DNA of 38,846 nucleotides from an uncultured Muribaculaceae bacterium (GTDB lineage Bacteria > Bacteroidota > Bacteroidia > Bacteroidales > Muribaculaceae), in assembly GCA_947174275.1 (NCBI GenBank), contig CAMWIJ010000023.1, positions 1-38,846 of the forward strand, written 5' to 3'. This document shows, in pieces, positions 24,436-32,146 of this stretch (its first letter is position 1; the number at the start of each line of letters is the position of its first letter). The position numbers and the translations under genes are program-made. Under the pieces are notes generated by a model. That model saw only the letters and a program-made list of their open reading frames with translations, was not told the DNA's origin and did no database searches.

Positions 24436-25323
24436 ATGAAAGGAATAGTATTGGCCGGAGGTTCCGGCACGCGACTTTACCCTATAACCAAGGGAGTGTC
24501 GAAGCAGCTTATCCCGGTGTATGACAAGCCGATGATATATTATCCGGTGTCGGTGCTTATGCTTGCCGGCATAAAGGAGATACTTATAATCTCGACCCCT
24601 GACGACCTGCCGATGTTCCGCCGACTGCTCGGCAGCGGTGAGGATCTGGGAGTGAAATTCTCGTATGCCGTGCAGCCGCGTCCCGAGGGACTTGCACAGG
24701 CATTTATCATCGGACGTGAATTTATCGGAGATGACAGTGTGTGTCTTGTGCTCGGCGACAATATTTTCTACGGCCAGGGCTTTACGGGACTGCTCCGCGA
24801 AGCGCTTTCCATCGCCGAGAAGAAAAACGAGGCAACAGTATTTGCCTATCAGGTGAAAGATCCCAACCGTTACGGCGTTGTTACGCTCGACGAGACCGGA
24901 CATGCCACTTCAATCGAGGAGAAACCGCTTGAGCCCAAGAGCAATCTTGCCGTGGTCGGATTGTATTTCTATCCCAACGATGTGGTGGATATCGCTGCCA
25001 ACGTGAAGCCGTCGGCCCGCGGTGAACTTGAGATCACTTCGGTGAATGACGCTTATCTTCAGGCCGGACGCCTGAATGTGAAATGTTTCGGCCGCGGATT
25101 TGCGTGGCTTGACACGGGAACGATTGACTCGCTGATGGAGGCGTCGGCCTTTATCGAGGCGATACAGAAGCGCCAGGGCTTTTATGTGGCAGCGCTTGAG
25201 GAGATCGCATTCCGTCGCGGTTTCATCAATGCCGACAAGCTCAGGGAGATAGCCGCGCCTATGGCCAAGAATGACTATGGTGCGTATCTTATAGCGCTTG
25301 CCGATAACGGCGTAGCCGAGTAA
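24436..25323 (+). CDS. rfbA: Glucose-1-phosphate thymidylyltransferase
   Basis: A 295-aa RmlA making dTDP-glucose from glucose 1-phosphate and dTTP, the substrate of rfbB upstream. It opens [19 protein letters not shown], followed by [24 protein letters not shown] and the sugar-binding EEKPLEPKS, all diagnostic for RmlA. Length is canonical. It is followed by a strong terminator at 25350-25382, yet the next genes (fdtA/fdtB-like) continue the same pathway. Confidence 0.97.
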   Translation: MKGIVLAGGSGTRLYPITKGVSKQLIPVYDKPMIYYPVSVLMLAGIKEILIISTPDDLPMFRRLLGSGEDLGVKFSYAVQPRPEGLAQAFIIGREFIGDDSVCLVLGDNIFYGQGFTGLLREALSIAEKKNEATVFAYQVKDPNRYGVVTLDETGHATSIEEKPLEPKSNLAVVGLYFYPNDVVDIAANVKPSARGELEITSVNDAYLQAGRLNVKCFGRGFAWLDTGTIDSLMEASAFIEAIQKRQGFYVAALEEIAFRRGFINADKLREIAAPMAKNDYGAYLIALADNGVAE

Positions 25324-25349
25324 GGCGGGTTACATATTGAGACATCTGA

Positions 25350-25382
25350 CCCCGCACGCCTCGATATGCCCGGCGTGCGGGG
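25350..25382 (+). terminator. Strong hairpin after rfbA
   Basis: An 11-bp perfect stem, CCCCGCACGCC with GGCGTGCGGGG, and an 11-nt loop. Only TTATG follows instead of a T-run, so it may attenuate transcription or protect mRNA instead of fully ending transcription. Confidence 0.6.
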
Positions 25383-25479
25383 TTATGAATAACCGGAGGA
25401 TGTCACATCCTGCTTCGAGCGAAAATTTCTCGAAAAAACACTCGCTGATAATATAAAATAATTTTTCGACTTACAGTAT

Positions 25480-26346
25480 ATGAATAAACCTGAGGTGCTG
25501 TCGTTGCCAAAAATATTTGATCCGCGCGGCAATCTGACATTTATACAGAATGGTGCGCAGATACCGTTTGAAATCAGGCGGGCGTACTGGATATATGATG
25601 TGCCCGGAGGCGAGGAGCGCCACGGACACGCATTCAGGAGCGCGTCGGAAATGATTGTGGCGCTGTCGGGCTCGTTTGACGTGGTTGTCGACAGCGGCGA
25701 CGGTGAGGAGAGGATACATCTTAACCGTTCGTTTTATGGCGTGCATGTGCCTCCGATGACGTGGCGCAGGCTTGATAATTTTTCGACCAATTCAGTAGCT
25801 CTGGTGCTGTCGTCGACATGTTATGACGAGAGGGATTACGTAAGAGATATTTCAGAGTGGCGCAGGCTGCTGTCGGAAGGTGGCGGCGCCGGTTCAGCCG
25901 GAGCCATCTCGCCGTCGGCAGTGTATGACAGCTCCCTGCGTCACAGTCTTGACGATTGCAGGATTGTGGAGCTTTCGCGTCATTGCCATCCTAACGGGTC
26001 GCTTACGGCCGTTGACAATATTGACAATATTTTTCCTGTCAGGCGTGTGTTTTATCTCTATGATGTGCCCGGTGACTCGGAGCGCGGAGGGCATTCGCAT
26101 TTCAAGGCTCATGAATTTATCATCGCGGCGTCGGGCTCGTTTGACGTGACGCTGACCGACGGGGTTGACGAGCGTAAGTTTTCGCTCAACCGTCCGTATA
26201 AGGCGCTTTATATACCCAACGGGATATGGCGGTCGCTTGACAATTTCTCATCGGGTTCAGTGAGCCTGGTGCTTACATCCGAGCTTTACAGTGAGGATGA
26301 TTATTGCCGTTCGATGACGCGTTACAAAGAATTATACAAGCAGTAA
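25480..26346 (+). CDS. Tandem FdtA/QdtA-type dTDP-4-oxo-6-deoxyglucose 3,4-ketoisomerase
   Basis: A 288-aa protein made of two WxcM/FdtA-like cupin domains (about 5-130 and 158-285), joined by a Gly/Ala/Ser linker. FdtA and QdtA are single-domain (about 140 aa) and move the keto group of dTDP-4-keto-6-deoxyglucose from C4 to C3. Both halves keep RRAYWIYDVPG / RRVFYLYDVPG, SGSFDV and the LDNFS block. The active-site HxH motif is intact in the second half (GGHSH, H205 and H207) but reads GHAF (H50, F52) in the first. Its stop overlaps the next start by 1 nt (TAATG). Confidence 0.85.
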   Translation: MNKPEVLSLPKIFDPRGNLTFIQNGAQIPFEIRRAYWIYDVPGGEERHGHAFRSASEMIVALSGSFDVVVDSGDGEERIHLNRSFYGVHVPPMTWRRLDNFSTNSVALVLSSTCYDERDYVRDISEWRRLLSEGGGAGSAGAISPSAVYDSSLRHSLDDCRIVELSRHCHPNGSLTAVDNIDNIFPVRRVFYLYDVPGDSERGGHSHFKAHEFIIAASGSFDVTLTDGVDERKFSLNRPYKALYIPNGIWRSLDNFSSGSVSLVLTSELYSEDDYCRSMTRYKELYKQ

Positions 26347-27479
26347 TGAAGAAATATACATTTCTTGACCTCGGCATGATAAACTCGCCTTATATGGCAG
26401 AGGTACAGGAGGCTGTGGCACGGGTCATCGCCTCCGGCCGGTATGTCGGCGGTGAAGAGTGCCGCCGCCTGGAGTCAGGCCTGTGTGAGCTGACCGGAGC
26501 TCCCGAAGCAGTGGGGGTGAGCAACGGACTCGACGCCCTGAGGCTTATATTGAGAGCATGGGTTGACCGCGGCGATCTTGAGAAAGGTGATGAGGTGATA
26601 GTGGCATCGAATACGTATATCGCTTCAATTTTAGCTATCATAGACGCCGGGCTGAGGCCGGTGCTTGCTCCGGCTGACCCCGCGACGCTCAATCTCGACA
26701 CATCGAGGCTTGACGAGGCGCTGACACAGCGCACGCGTGCCGTCATGCCGGTGCATCTCTACGGGCGCGCATGCTGGGATGAGTCGCTTAAGGATTTTGT
26801 AAAACGCAACGGACTGCTTGTGATAGAAGACAACGCGCAGGCGATAGGGGCGCGGGCCGTTACGACAGGAGTGTCGGGAACATACGTGACCGGCGGTCTC
26901 GGTCATGCCGGAGCATTTTCGTTCTATCCGACAAAAAATTTAGGCGCGATGGGCGATGCAGGCGCAGTCGTCACCCATGACCGTGACCTTGCCGAGAGGG
27001 TCAGGGCATTGTCAAACTACGGCAGCGATTACCGTTACCATAATATCTATATCGGCGGCAATTGCCGTCTTGACCCGGTGCAGGCTGCTGTGCTCAATGT
27101 CAAGCTGCCTTATCTTGAGCGCGAGAACGAGCACAGACGCACGATTGCCGGAATATATGACCGTGAAATCAATAACGAAAGTATAATCAAGCCTTTGGTT
27201 GGCGGCTGTGACATGGTGTGGCACCAGTATGTGGTGAGATGCGCCGTCCGCGACCAGCTGAGAGATTATCTTTCGGAGGCAGGTGTGGCGACCGATATAC
27301 ATTACGCCGTGCCACCCCACAGGCAGCCTTGCATGGCCGGGGCGGATTACGGAGTGGCGGGCGACGCGGCATGTCAGGCAGAGGGAATAGGTGAGACAGT
27401 GCTATCACTTCCGATATCGAGCTGCACGACGCAGGAAGATGCCCATGCCATCGCCGACATCATCAATCGCTTCAGATAA
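26346..27479 (+). CDS. DegT/DnrJ/EryC1 aminotransferase, FdtB/QdtB type
   Basis: A 377-aa PLP-dependent sugar aminotransferase, expected to convert dTDP-3-keto-6-deoxyhexose (product of the preceding ketoisomerase) to dTDP-3-amino-3,6-dideoxyhexose. The PLP lysine is K197 in FSFYPTKNLGAMGDAG. Also visible are IEDNAQAIGA, GVSNGLDALRL and the NCRLDPVQAAVL segment. The frame opens at 26304, but the ATG at 26346, overlapping the previous stop, is the sensible start. Acetyl- or methyltransferases that would complete Fucp3NAc or Quip3NAc are absent from the window. Confidence 0.9.
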   Translation: MKKYTFLDLGMINSPYMAEVQEAVARVIASGRYVGGEECRRLESGLCELTGAPEAVGVSNGLDALRLILRAWVDRGDLEKGDEVIVASNTYIASILAIIDAGLRPVLAPADPATLNLDTSRLDEALTQRTRAVMPVHLYGRACWDESLKDFVKRNGLLVIEDNAQAIGARAVTTGVSGTYVTGGLGHAGAFSFYPTKNLGAMGDAGAVVTHDRDLAERVRALSNYGSDYRYHNIYIGGNCRLDPVQAAVLNVKLPYLERENEHRRTIAGIYDREINNESIIKPLVGGCDMVWHQYVVRCAVRDQLRDYLSEAGVATDIHYAVPPHRQPCMAGADYGVAGDAACQAEGIGETVLSLPISSCTTQEDAHAIADIINRFR

Positions 27480-27527
27480 GTAGCCCAGGAAACGGGGGCG
27501 TAATACGGAAAATTGCCAATAAAAAGT

Positions 27528-27552
27528 AAGGGCGCACAGTCTGTGCGCCCTT
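27528..27552. terminator. Bidirectional terminator between fdtB-like gene and tpx
   Basis: AAGGGCGCACA and TGTGCGCCCTT form a perfect 11-bp stem with a 3-nt loop (GTC). On the - strand ACTTTTTATT follows, so it suits tpx best; the + side lacks a T-run. Confidence 0.75.
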
Positions 27553-27572
27553 ACAGTATGAAGTCTTTACGC

Positions 27573-28082
27573 TTATTTATTGCCTTTGAGGACGGAGATA
27601 GCGGCGTCGTAGTCGGGTTCGTCGGTGATCTCGCCCACGAGCTGTGAGTAGATTACTTTGCGGTCCTCGTCAAGAATTATTACGGCACGTGCGAGGAGTC
27701 CGGCGAGCGGTCCGTCGACAATCTCGAGACCATATTTCTCGCAGAACATCGGCGAGCGGAAAGCCGATGCGGCAGTGACACCCTCAATGCCTTCGGCCGA
27801 ACAGAAGCGTTTGGCTGCGAATGGCAGGTCCATTGACACGCACAGCACCGAGGTGTTGTCAAGCGAGGCGGCAAGCTGATTGAAGCGTCTTACAGATGCG
27901 GCGCATACCGGAGTGTCGAGTGAGGGGAATATGTTGAGGACTACGCGGCGTCCGCAATAGTCGGAGCAACGCAGTTCCTTCATGTCAGGGTCAACGAGAG
28001 TGAAACATGGTGCCTTTTCTCCGGCTGACGGCATTGTGCCGTAGGTGTGACATGGTGTGCCTTTAAAGAAAACAGTTTCCAT
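27573..28082 (-). CDS. tpx: Thiol peroxidase Tpx
   Basis: A 169-aa atypical 2-Cys peroxiredoxin reducing H2O2 and alkyl hydroperoxides, normally with thioredoxin. The peroxidatic Cys60 lies in PSLDTPVCAASVRRF and the resolving Cys94 in LPFAAKRFCSAEGI, matching C61/C95 of E. coli Tpx. The conserved N-terminal F-K-G-x-P stretch is present. It is 37 nt downstream of the thioredoxin-fold gene and probably on its transcript. Confidence 0.96.
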   Translation of the reverse strand: METVFFKGTPCHTYGTMPSAGEKAPCFTLVDPDMKELRCSDYCGRRVVLNIFPSLDTPVCAASVRRFNQLAASLDNTSVLCVSMDLPFAAKRFCSAEGIEGVTAASAFRSPMFCEKYGLEIVDGPLAGLLARAVIILDEDRKVIYSQLVGEITDEPDYDAAISVLKGNK

Positions 28083-28119
28083 AATATCGTAATTTTAGTT
28101 TAATCGGTTGACAGGCACT

Positions 28120-29337
28120 TTACATAAGTGCCACCTTCTGCATAACAATCTCGATAAGATTTTTGTTGGCTCCGATATGTACGGATTTGATTGTGCCGGT
28201 CTTGTCGATGAAAATCATGGCCGGGAACGCCGTGATGCCGCAGTCGCGTATGATTGAGTTTGCGCCGGTGAGTATGGTCTCGCCTTCGCGCAGGCCGTAG
28301 CCGAGGAGTTGCTCTATAGTGTCGATATGGCGTGATTTGACTGCCCAGATGATATCCGTGGCCGACGGGAGGGTGTTGACGGCATCGCGTAGGGATTGAA
28401 CTGTTGACGCGGCCGATGCCACTTCGGGATCGATGACAGCGATAACGGTAGGGCGTATGAACGGGTCGCCGCGGCGATAGGTGTAGCGCTCTCCGGTTGG
28501 AGTGGGCAGCGAGAATCCGGGCATAGCCGTGCCGGGCAGGTTTTCAAGTCGGAAATTGCCCTGACGGAAACGTTCGAAAACGTCGGGATAAAGGCTTATC
28601 AATGTGGCCTCGGAGAAGTCGGCGACAGGCGATCCAAGGGGAGCGCCGTAGTCAACTGTAACAGATTGCTCGGAAATTGAGCCGGGGTTGCTCTCTACAG
28701 AAATGCGGAGCGGAGAGCCTGTCATGGCGTCGAAAATATAAGACAGTTCGCGGGCGGTATAGCCTTTGACCGACTCCACGGCATCAAGACGGACAGCCGT
28801 GTGTCCGGAATAACATGCATCGGGATTGAATGTGAAGGTGTATGCGCTGTCGGCGGTCATACGGCCTATTTCTCCGGCAATGAAAGCCGGAAGGAGAGAG
28901 GCGAAGCGGGCATTGCGCTGCACACCGCCGCGACCTGTGACAAACGGCAGGGAGTCGTTGTCGAAGTGATATTCCTGAAGGCGCTCGTCGGAGTAGCTGA
29001 AGTGGTTGCCATCGGAGTAGGATGTGAATCCGGAAGATTTGCCCGACGGGGCGTTGACGCTCCATGATATCAGATAGCAGCATGGCGACAGGGAGTCGGT
29101 CGGTGCGGCCGACTGCAATTCCACATTATAGACAATCTCATTTTCGGCCGACGGCAGGAGCACGCTGTAGGTGGCCGATGCGGAATAATCCTGCAATCCG
29201 GCTAGTCGCTCCCGCAGCCCGTCGACAGATGTGATACGTGACGCGGCGCTGTTGTCGGAGTTCTCAAAAAAGCTGTTGGCAGCCGAAACGTGAAAGGCTG
29301 CCACAGCAGAAACGATTAAAAGTAAATTCCCTCTCAT
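28120..29337 (-). CDS. Secreted protein with C-terminal thioredoxin-like fold lacking CXXC
   Basis: A 405-aa protein with a signal peptide (about 1-19), a beta-rich N-terminal region (about 35-260) resembling the outer-membrane-lipoprotein-type domain often placed before Bacteroidetes TlpA/redoxin domains, and a thioredoxin-like C-terminus (about 273-405; starts MPGFSLPTPTGE). Where a TlpA has WCxxC, this one reads AVIDPEVASA (300-309), so no redox dithiol is present. The cis-proline segment ITAFPAMIFIDKTG (P372) is retained. It is thus probably a structural or binding thioredoxin fold. It lies between the MINPP and tpx genes, all on one strand. Confidence 0.75.
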   Translation of the reverse strand: MRGNLLLIVSAVAAFHVSAANSFFENSDNSAASRITSVDGLRERLAGLQDYSASATYSVLLPSAENEIVYNVELQSAAPTDSLSPCCYLISWSVNAPSGKSSGFTSYSDGNHFSYSDERLQEYHFDNDSLPFVTGRGGVQRNARFASLLPAFIAGEIGRMTADSAYTFTFNPDACYSGHTAVRLDAVESVKGYTARELSYIFDAMTGSPLRISVESNPGSISEQSVTVDYGAPLGSPVADFSEATLISLYPDVFERFRQGNFRLENLPGTAMPGFSLPTPTGERYTYRRGDPFIRPTVIAVIDPEVASAASTVQSLRDAVNTLPSATDIIWAVKSRHIDTIEQLLGYGLREGETILTGANSIIRDCGITAFPAMIFIDKTGTIKSVHIGANKNLIEIVMQKVALM

Positions 29338-29385
29338 GACATTATAACGCCTCGACGGTGAAAAAGGTTTTGCCGCAGATGCTGA

Positions 29386-30651
29386 TTACGGCTGCTGTGC
29401 GAGAGGCAGGCAGCGCACCATATACTCGCGCGCCTCGCTCCAGGGGATGTAGATGCGCTCGTCGTTGGGCATCAGGGGTATGGGATGCTCGTTGAGGTCG
29501 AAACGCACGTAGTAGGCGCCGCGGTCGGATTTAAACAGTATCATCTGCAGGTTGGCAGCCATCGGCACGATGTCAAAGTTTTTGAAATGCTGTGCGACGG
29601 TGTCGTAGTAGTTGGTAAGATAGTATGCTCCTCGCAGTCGCAGCAGCGAAAACAGGGGCAGCAGGGTCTCGGCATGGCCGAAGCGCAGGCGCACGGTGGC
29701 ATCGGAGTTTCCGGCCACTGCTGCGTCTGTGGTGCGTATGAGGTCGAGCACGAGAGGCGACGCTATGTCTGCCGGCACCGATGACAGCACCGAAGCAGTG
29801 CGCTGCAGATACTGACGCAGGTTGTAAACGCTCCAAAGAGCGTTTATCTCATCGCGTGAAAGGAACTGACTGAGGTCGACTTCGATGCCCATGGCTGCAA
29901 GGCCGCCGAGGAAGTGGTATTCGTCAATGGCGAGACTGCGGGTTTCGGCGAGCGTCAGGGGATAGTTCTTGCCGAGTATATTGCGAAGCGGAGCGGCGGT
30001 GATGCGGGTGTCGGCGTAGTCGCTCCAGGGAGTCTCCCACACTTTTGAGCGCATGAAGTCGATATAGTCGGTGTCGAGGTCGAACGGACGCATGAGCTGC
30101 GAATTCTGACGCCCCGATGAGGTTATGATCTCAACCTTGTTGTTGAGGCGGTCGAGCTGATGGGTGAAAGAATACATCGACATCACGCAACGTGGTGAGT
30201 AGGAGGAGATTGCTGAAACGTTGCCGTTGACAAACAGGTCGGGGTAGCTGATAAACATGCGTGATGCTATGCCGCGCTGTTCGGCCATGCCGAGCGAGTC
30301 GAGGGCACCCCAGTAGTTGTGGGCGCGCTGCGACACATAGCGAGTCAGTCCGAGCAGGCGGGTGCCGGCTGGAGTAATTGTGCCGAGCGAGTCGGCGCGT
30401 TCGAGAGCTCTGCGCAGGGCGTAGGTGGAATTGGGTGATGACGGGAAGCGTGCGCCGTGGCGTCCCACATGGTTGATGAACACGGCCGTGAGCGAATCGG
30501 GTGTGTCAATCGCATTGTCAGGCGCGGGGTAAGGCAGCCATGAGCCCATGCACTGGGTGTAGGAATAGTCGGTGGCGGTGGGGTCGGCTCCTTTTGCGGT
30601 AAATGCTGACAATGCTATAAATAATGTTAGAAAACTGAAAAACCTTGGCAT
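29386..30651 (-). CDS. Histidine acid phosphatase, MINPP-type phytase
   Basis: A 421-aa secreted enzyme with a signal peptide (about 1-21, ending near AKGAD). The clade-2 histidine phosphatase motif is GRHGARFP (R64, H65, R68), and the proton donor is HAE beginning at H326 (FGHAETLLPL), the MINPP version of the usual HD. Length and motifs fit the Bacteroides inositol-hexakisphosphate phosphatase family. It likely releases phosphate from phytate in the periplasm or in outer-membrane vesicles (knowledge of the family). It is first in a run of three - strand genes with gaps of 48 and 37 nt. Confidence 0.9.
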   Translation of the reverse strand: MPRFFSFLTLFIALSAFTAKGADPTATDYSYTQCMGSWLPYPAPDNAIDTPDSLTAVFINHVGRHGARFPSSPNSTYALRRALERADSLGTITPAGTRLLGLTRYVSQRAHNYWGALDSLGMAEQRGIASRMFISYPDLFVNGNVSAISSYSPRCVMSMYSFTHQLDRLNNKVEIITSSGRQNSQLMRPFDLDTDYIDFMRSKVWETPWSDYADTRITAAPLRNILGKNYPLTLAETRSLAIDEYHFLGGLAAMGIEVDLSQFLSRDEINALWSVYNLRQYLQRTASVLSSVPADIASPLVLDLIRTTDAAVAGNSDATVRLRFGHAETLLPLFSLLRLRGAYYLTNYYDTVAQHFKNFDIVPMAANLQMILFKSDRGAYYVRFDLNEHPIPLMPNDERIYIPWSEAREYMVRCLPLAQQP

Positions 30652-30676
30652 AATAGTTGAACTTTTTGTATTTTCG
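30645..30676 (+). promoter_or_regulatory. Promoter of the TPR gene
   Basis: TTG (30645-30647), a 21-nt spacer and TATTTTCG (30669-30676), one mismatch from TAnnTTTG. It overlaps the divergent promoter at 30679-30709. Confidence 0.55.
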
Positions 30677-30678
30677 TG

Positions 30679-30709
30679 TAAAATTAATACTTGATGACCT
30701 CTTTACCAA
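30679..30709 (-). promoter_or_regulatory. Promoter of the MINPP gene
   Basis: On the - strand, TTG (30707-30709), a 20-nt spacer and TAATTTTA (30679-30686), one mismatch from consensus. The leader is about 20 nt. Its -33 box lies inside the first codons of the TPR gene. Confidence 0.55.
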
Positions 30710-30966
30710 ATATACAACAATTAATTGATGAAAATCGTTTTGCCGAGGCGGCTGCGGAAATAGATCTGTATCTGCTTGATAATTCCGGCGATGACGAGGC
30801 TTATTTTGTGCGCGGGAAGCTGTCGTGGCGAATGCAGAACTATTCGGCGGCAGTAACCGATTTCGAGACGGCGGTTTCAATCAATCCGGACAGCGGTGCG
30901 AAGCATGCTCTCGAGCTTGCCCGCGATGTGTTTGACTACTATAATCCCGATCTGCTCAATCCCTGA
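30694..30966 (+). CDS. Small TPR protein
   Basis: A 90-aa cytoplasmic protein of helical repeats with the TPR pattern: NRFAEAAAEIDLYLLDN (about 14-30), DEAYFVRGKLSWRMQNY (about 34-50) and AAVTDFETAVSINPDS (about 52-67). TPRs mediate protein-protein contacts; the partner is unknown. ATG at 30694 is preferred to the TTG at 30691. It is divergent from MINPP with overlapping promoters and precedes tatA, which has its own promoter. Confidence 0.8.
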   Translation: MTSLPNIQQLIDENRFAEAAAEIDLYLLDNSGDDEAYFVRGKLSWRMQNYSAAVTDFETAVSINPDSGAKHALELARDVFDYYNPDLLNP

Positions 30967-30987
30967 TATCAGAATATTCGTGCGACA

Positions 30988-31017
30988 TTGGCGAGAACGG
31001 AAATTTTATTATTTTTG
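30988..31017 (+). promoter_or_regulatory. Promoter of tatA-tatC
   Basis: TTG (30988-30990), a 19-nt spacer and TATTTTTG (31010-31017). Transcription would begin near 31024, at the very edge of the 64-bp leader repeat. Confidence 0.8.
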
Positions 31018-31022
31018 CAAAA

Positions 31023-31086
31023 GAAATCAAAAATTAATAGAACATACTCAAATATTTAATTTGGTTTAAAAGTAAACATACTCTTA
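31023..31086 (+). repeat. 64-bp leader repeat (second copy)
   Basis: Matches the reverse complement of 11140-11203 with a single mismatch, beginning GAAATCAAAAATTAATAG and ending GTAAACATACTCTTA. It fills most of the predicted tatA 5' leader, ending 12 nt before the ATG. The other copy ends 21 nt before the kinase ATG in the same sense. Confidence 0.9.
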
Positions 31087-31098
31087 TAATATAAACTG

Positions 31099-31305
31099 AT
31101 GATTACGGCATTTTTAGGCAATCTGCGCGGTTGGGAATGGATAATAATACTTGTGGTGACACTGTTGCTGTTCGGCGGCAAGCGCATACCGGAGCTGATG
31201 CGCTCGATAGGCAAGGGCATCAAGAGTTTCAAAGCGGGGCTCAACGATGTCGCCGATGAAATTAAAGATGACGCCGCCGGCAAAAAAGACAGCGGCAAGG
31301 AGTGA
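31099..31305 (+). CDS. tatA: Sec-independent translocase protein TatA
   Basis: A 68-aa pore-forming subunit of the twin-arginine translocase. It has a short N-terminal membrane helix (WEWIIILVVTLLLF) with an acidic residue before it, the FGGKRIPEL hinge, an amphipathic helix (RSIGKGIKSFKAGL) and a charged tail. It is followed by tatC after 49 nt. No TatB is present, consistent with a minimal TatAC system. Confidence 0.95.
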   Translation: MITAFLGNLRGWEWIIILVVTLLLFGGKRIPELMRSIGKGIKSFKAGLNDVADEIKDDAAGKKDSGKE

Positions 31306-31354
31306 ACGCGCTACTGCGGTCGCAGGCGGATAACCGTTATTAAAGGGATATAAA

Positions 31355-32146
31355 GTGTCGGCTGAAGGCAGCGGTTCGATGTCGTTTTGGGCGCATTTCG
31401 ATGTGCTCAGGGGTGTGCTGTTTCGTATCGGAGGGCTTATTATAGTGCTGTCGGTGCTGTTTTTTATATTCATGCCACAGATATTCGATGCGGTGATACT
31501 TGCTCCGTGTCATGACGGTTTCCCGCTCTACCGGCTGTTTGACGCGATATCCGGCGCTGCCGGTGAGCCGTTTGAGATGTCGCTTATCAACACCCGGCTG
31601 GCATCACAGCTGTCGATACACCTGTCGACGTCGTTCGAGCTGGCAGTTGTGGCAGGATTTCCGGTGGTGATATATATGCTGTGGGGGTTTGTGCGTCCGG
31701 GTCTTTATCCGCGAGAGCGGAGGCATGCGGTGCGGGCGTTTGTGGCGGGCAACGTGATGTTTTATCTTGGGGTTGCCGTCGGTTATTTCCTGATTTTTCC
31801 GCTGACATTGAGATTTCTGGCTACATATCAGCTCAGCGAACTGATACCGAATACGATAACGATTGACTCGTATATGGATAATTTTACGGTGATTATCCTT
31901 GTGATGGGGGTCGTGTTTGAAATGCCGTTGCTCGGGTGGCTTCTGGGGCGAATGGGTCTTGTGTCGCGCGAATTTTTCGGCAAATACAGACGCCATGCCA
32001 TAGTGGTGCTGCTGGTGCTTGCGGCGCTGATAACCCCGACGGGCGATCCGTTTACACTTTTCGTAGTGTTTGTGCCACTGTATATGCTTTACGAGGCGAC
32101 GGCGATGACAGTCAGGCCGCGGTCAGACGAGCATCACGGTCAGTAG
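31355..32146 (+). CDS. tatC: Sec-independent translocase protein TatC
   Basis: A 263-aa six-helix membrane protein that binds twin-arginine signal peptides. The cytoplasmic loop FVRPGLYPRERRHAVR (about 110-125) keeps the signal-binding Glu seen as E103 in E. coli. The N-terminal motif usually written H-L-x-E-L-R reads HFDVLR, so the Glu (E15 in E. coli) appears to be Val. The frame starts with GTG 31355; an in-frame ATG at 31379, giving MSFWAHFDVLR, is an equally plausible start. The 3' end overlaps the convergent transporter gene by 24 nt. Confidence 0.94.
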   Translation: MSAEGSGSMSFWAHFDVLRGVLFRIGGLIIVLSVLFFIFMPQIFDAVILAPCHDGFPLYRLFDAISGAAGEPFEMSLINTRLASQLSIHLSTSFELAVVAGFPVVIYMLWGFVRPGLYPRERRHAVRAFVAGNVMFYLGVAVGYFLIFPLTLRFLATYQLSELIPNTITIDSYMDNFTVIILVMGVVFEMPLLGWLLGRMGLVSREFFGKYRRHAIVVLLVLAALITPTGDPFTLFVVFVPLYMLYEATAMTVRPRSDEHHGQ

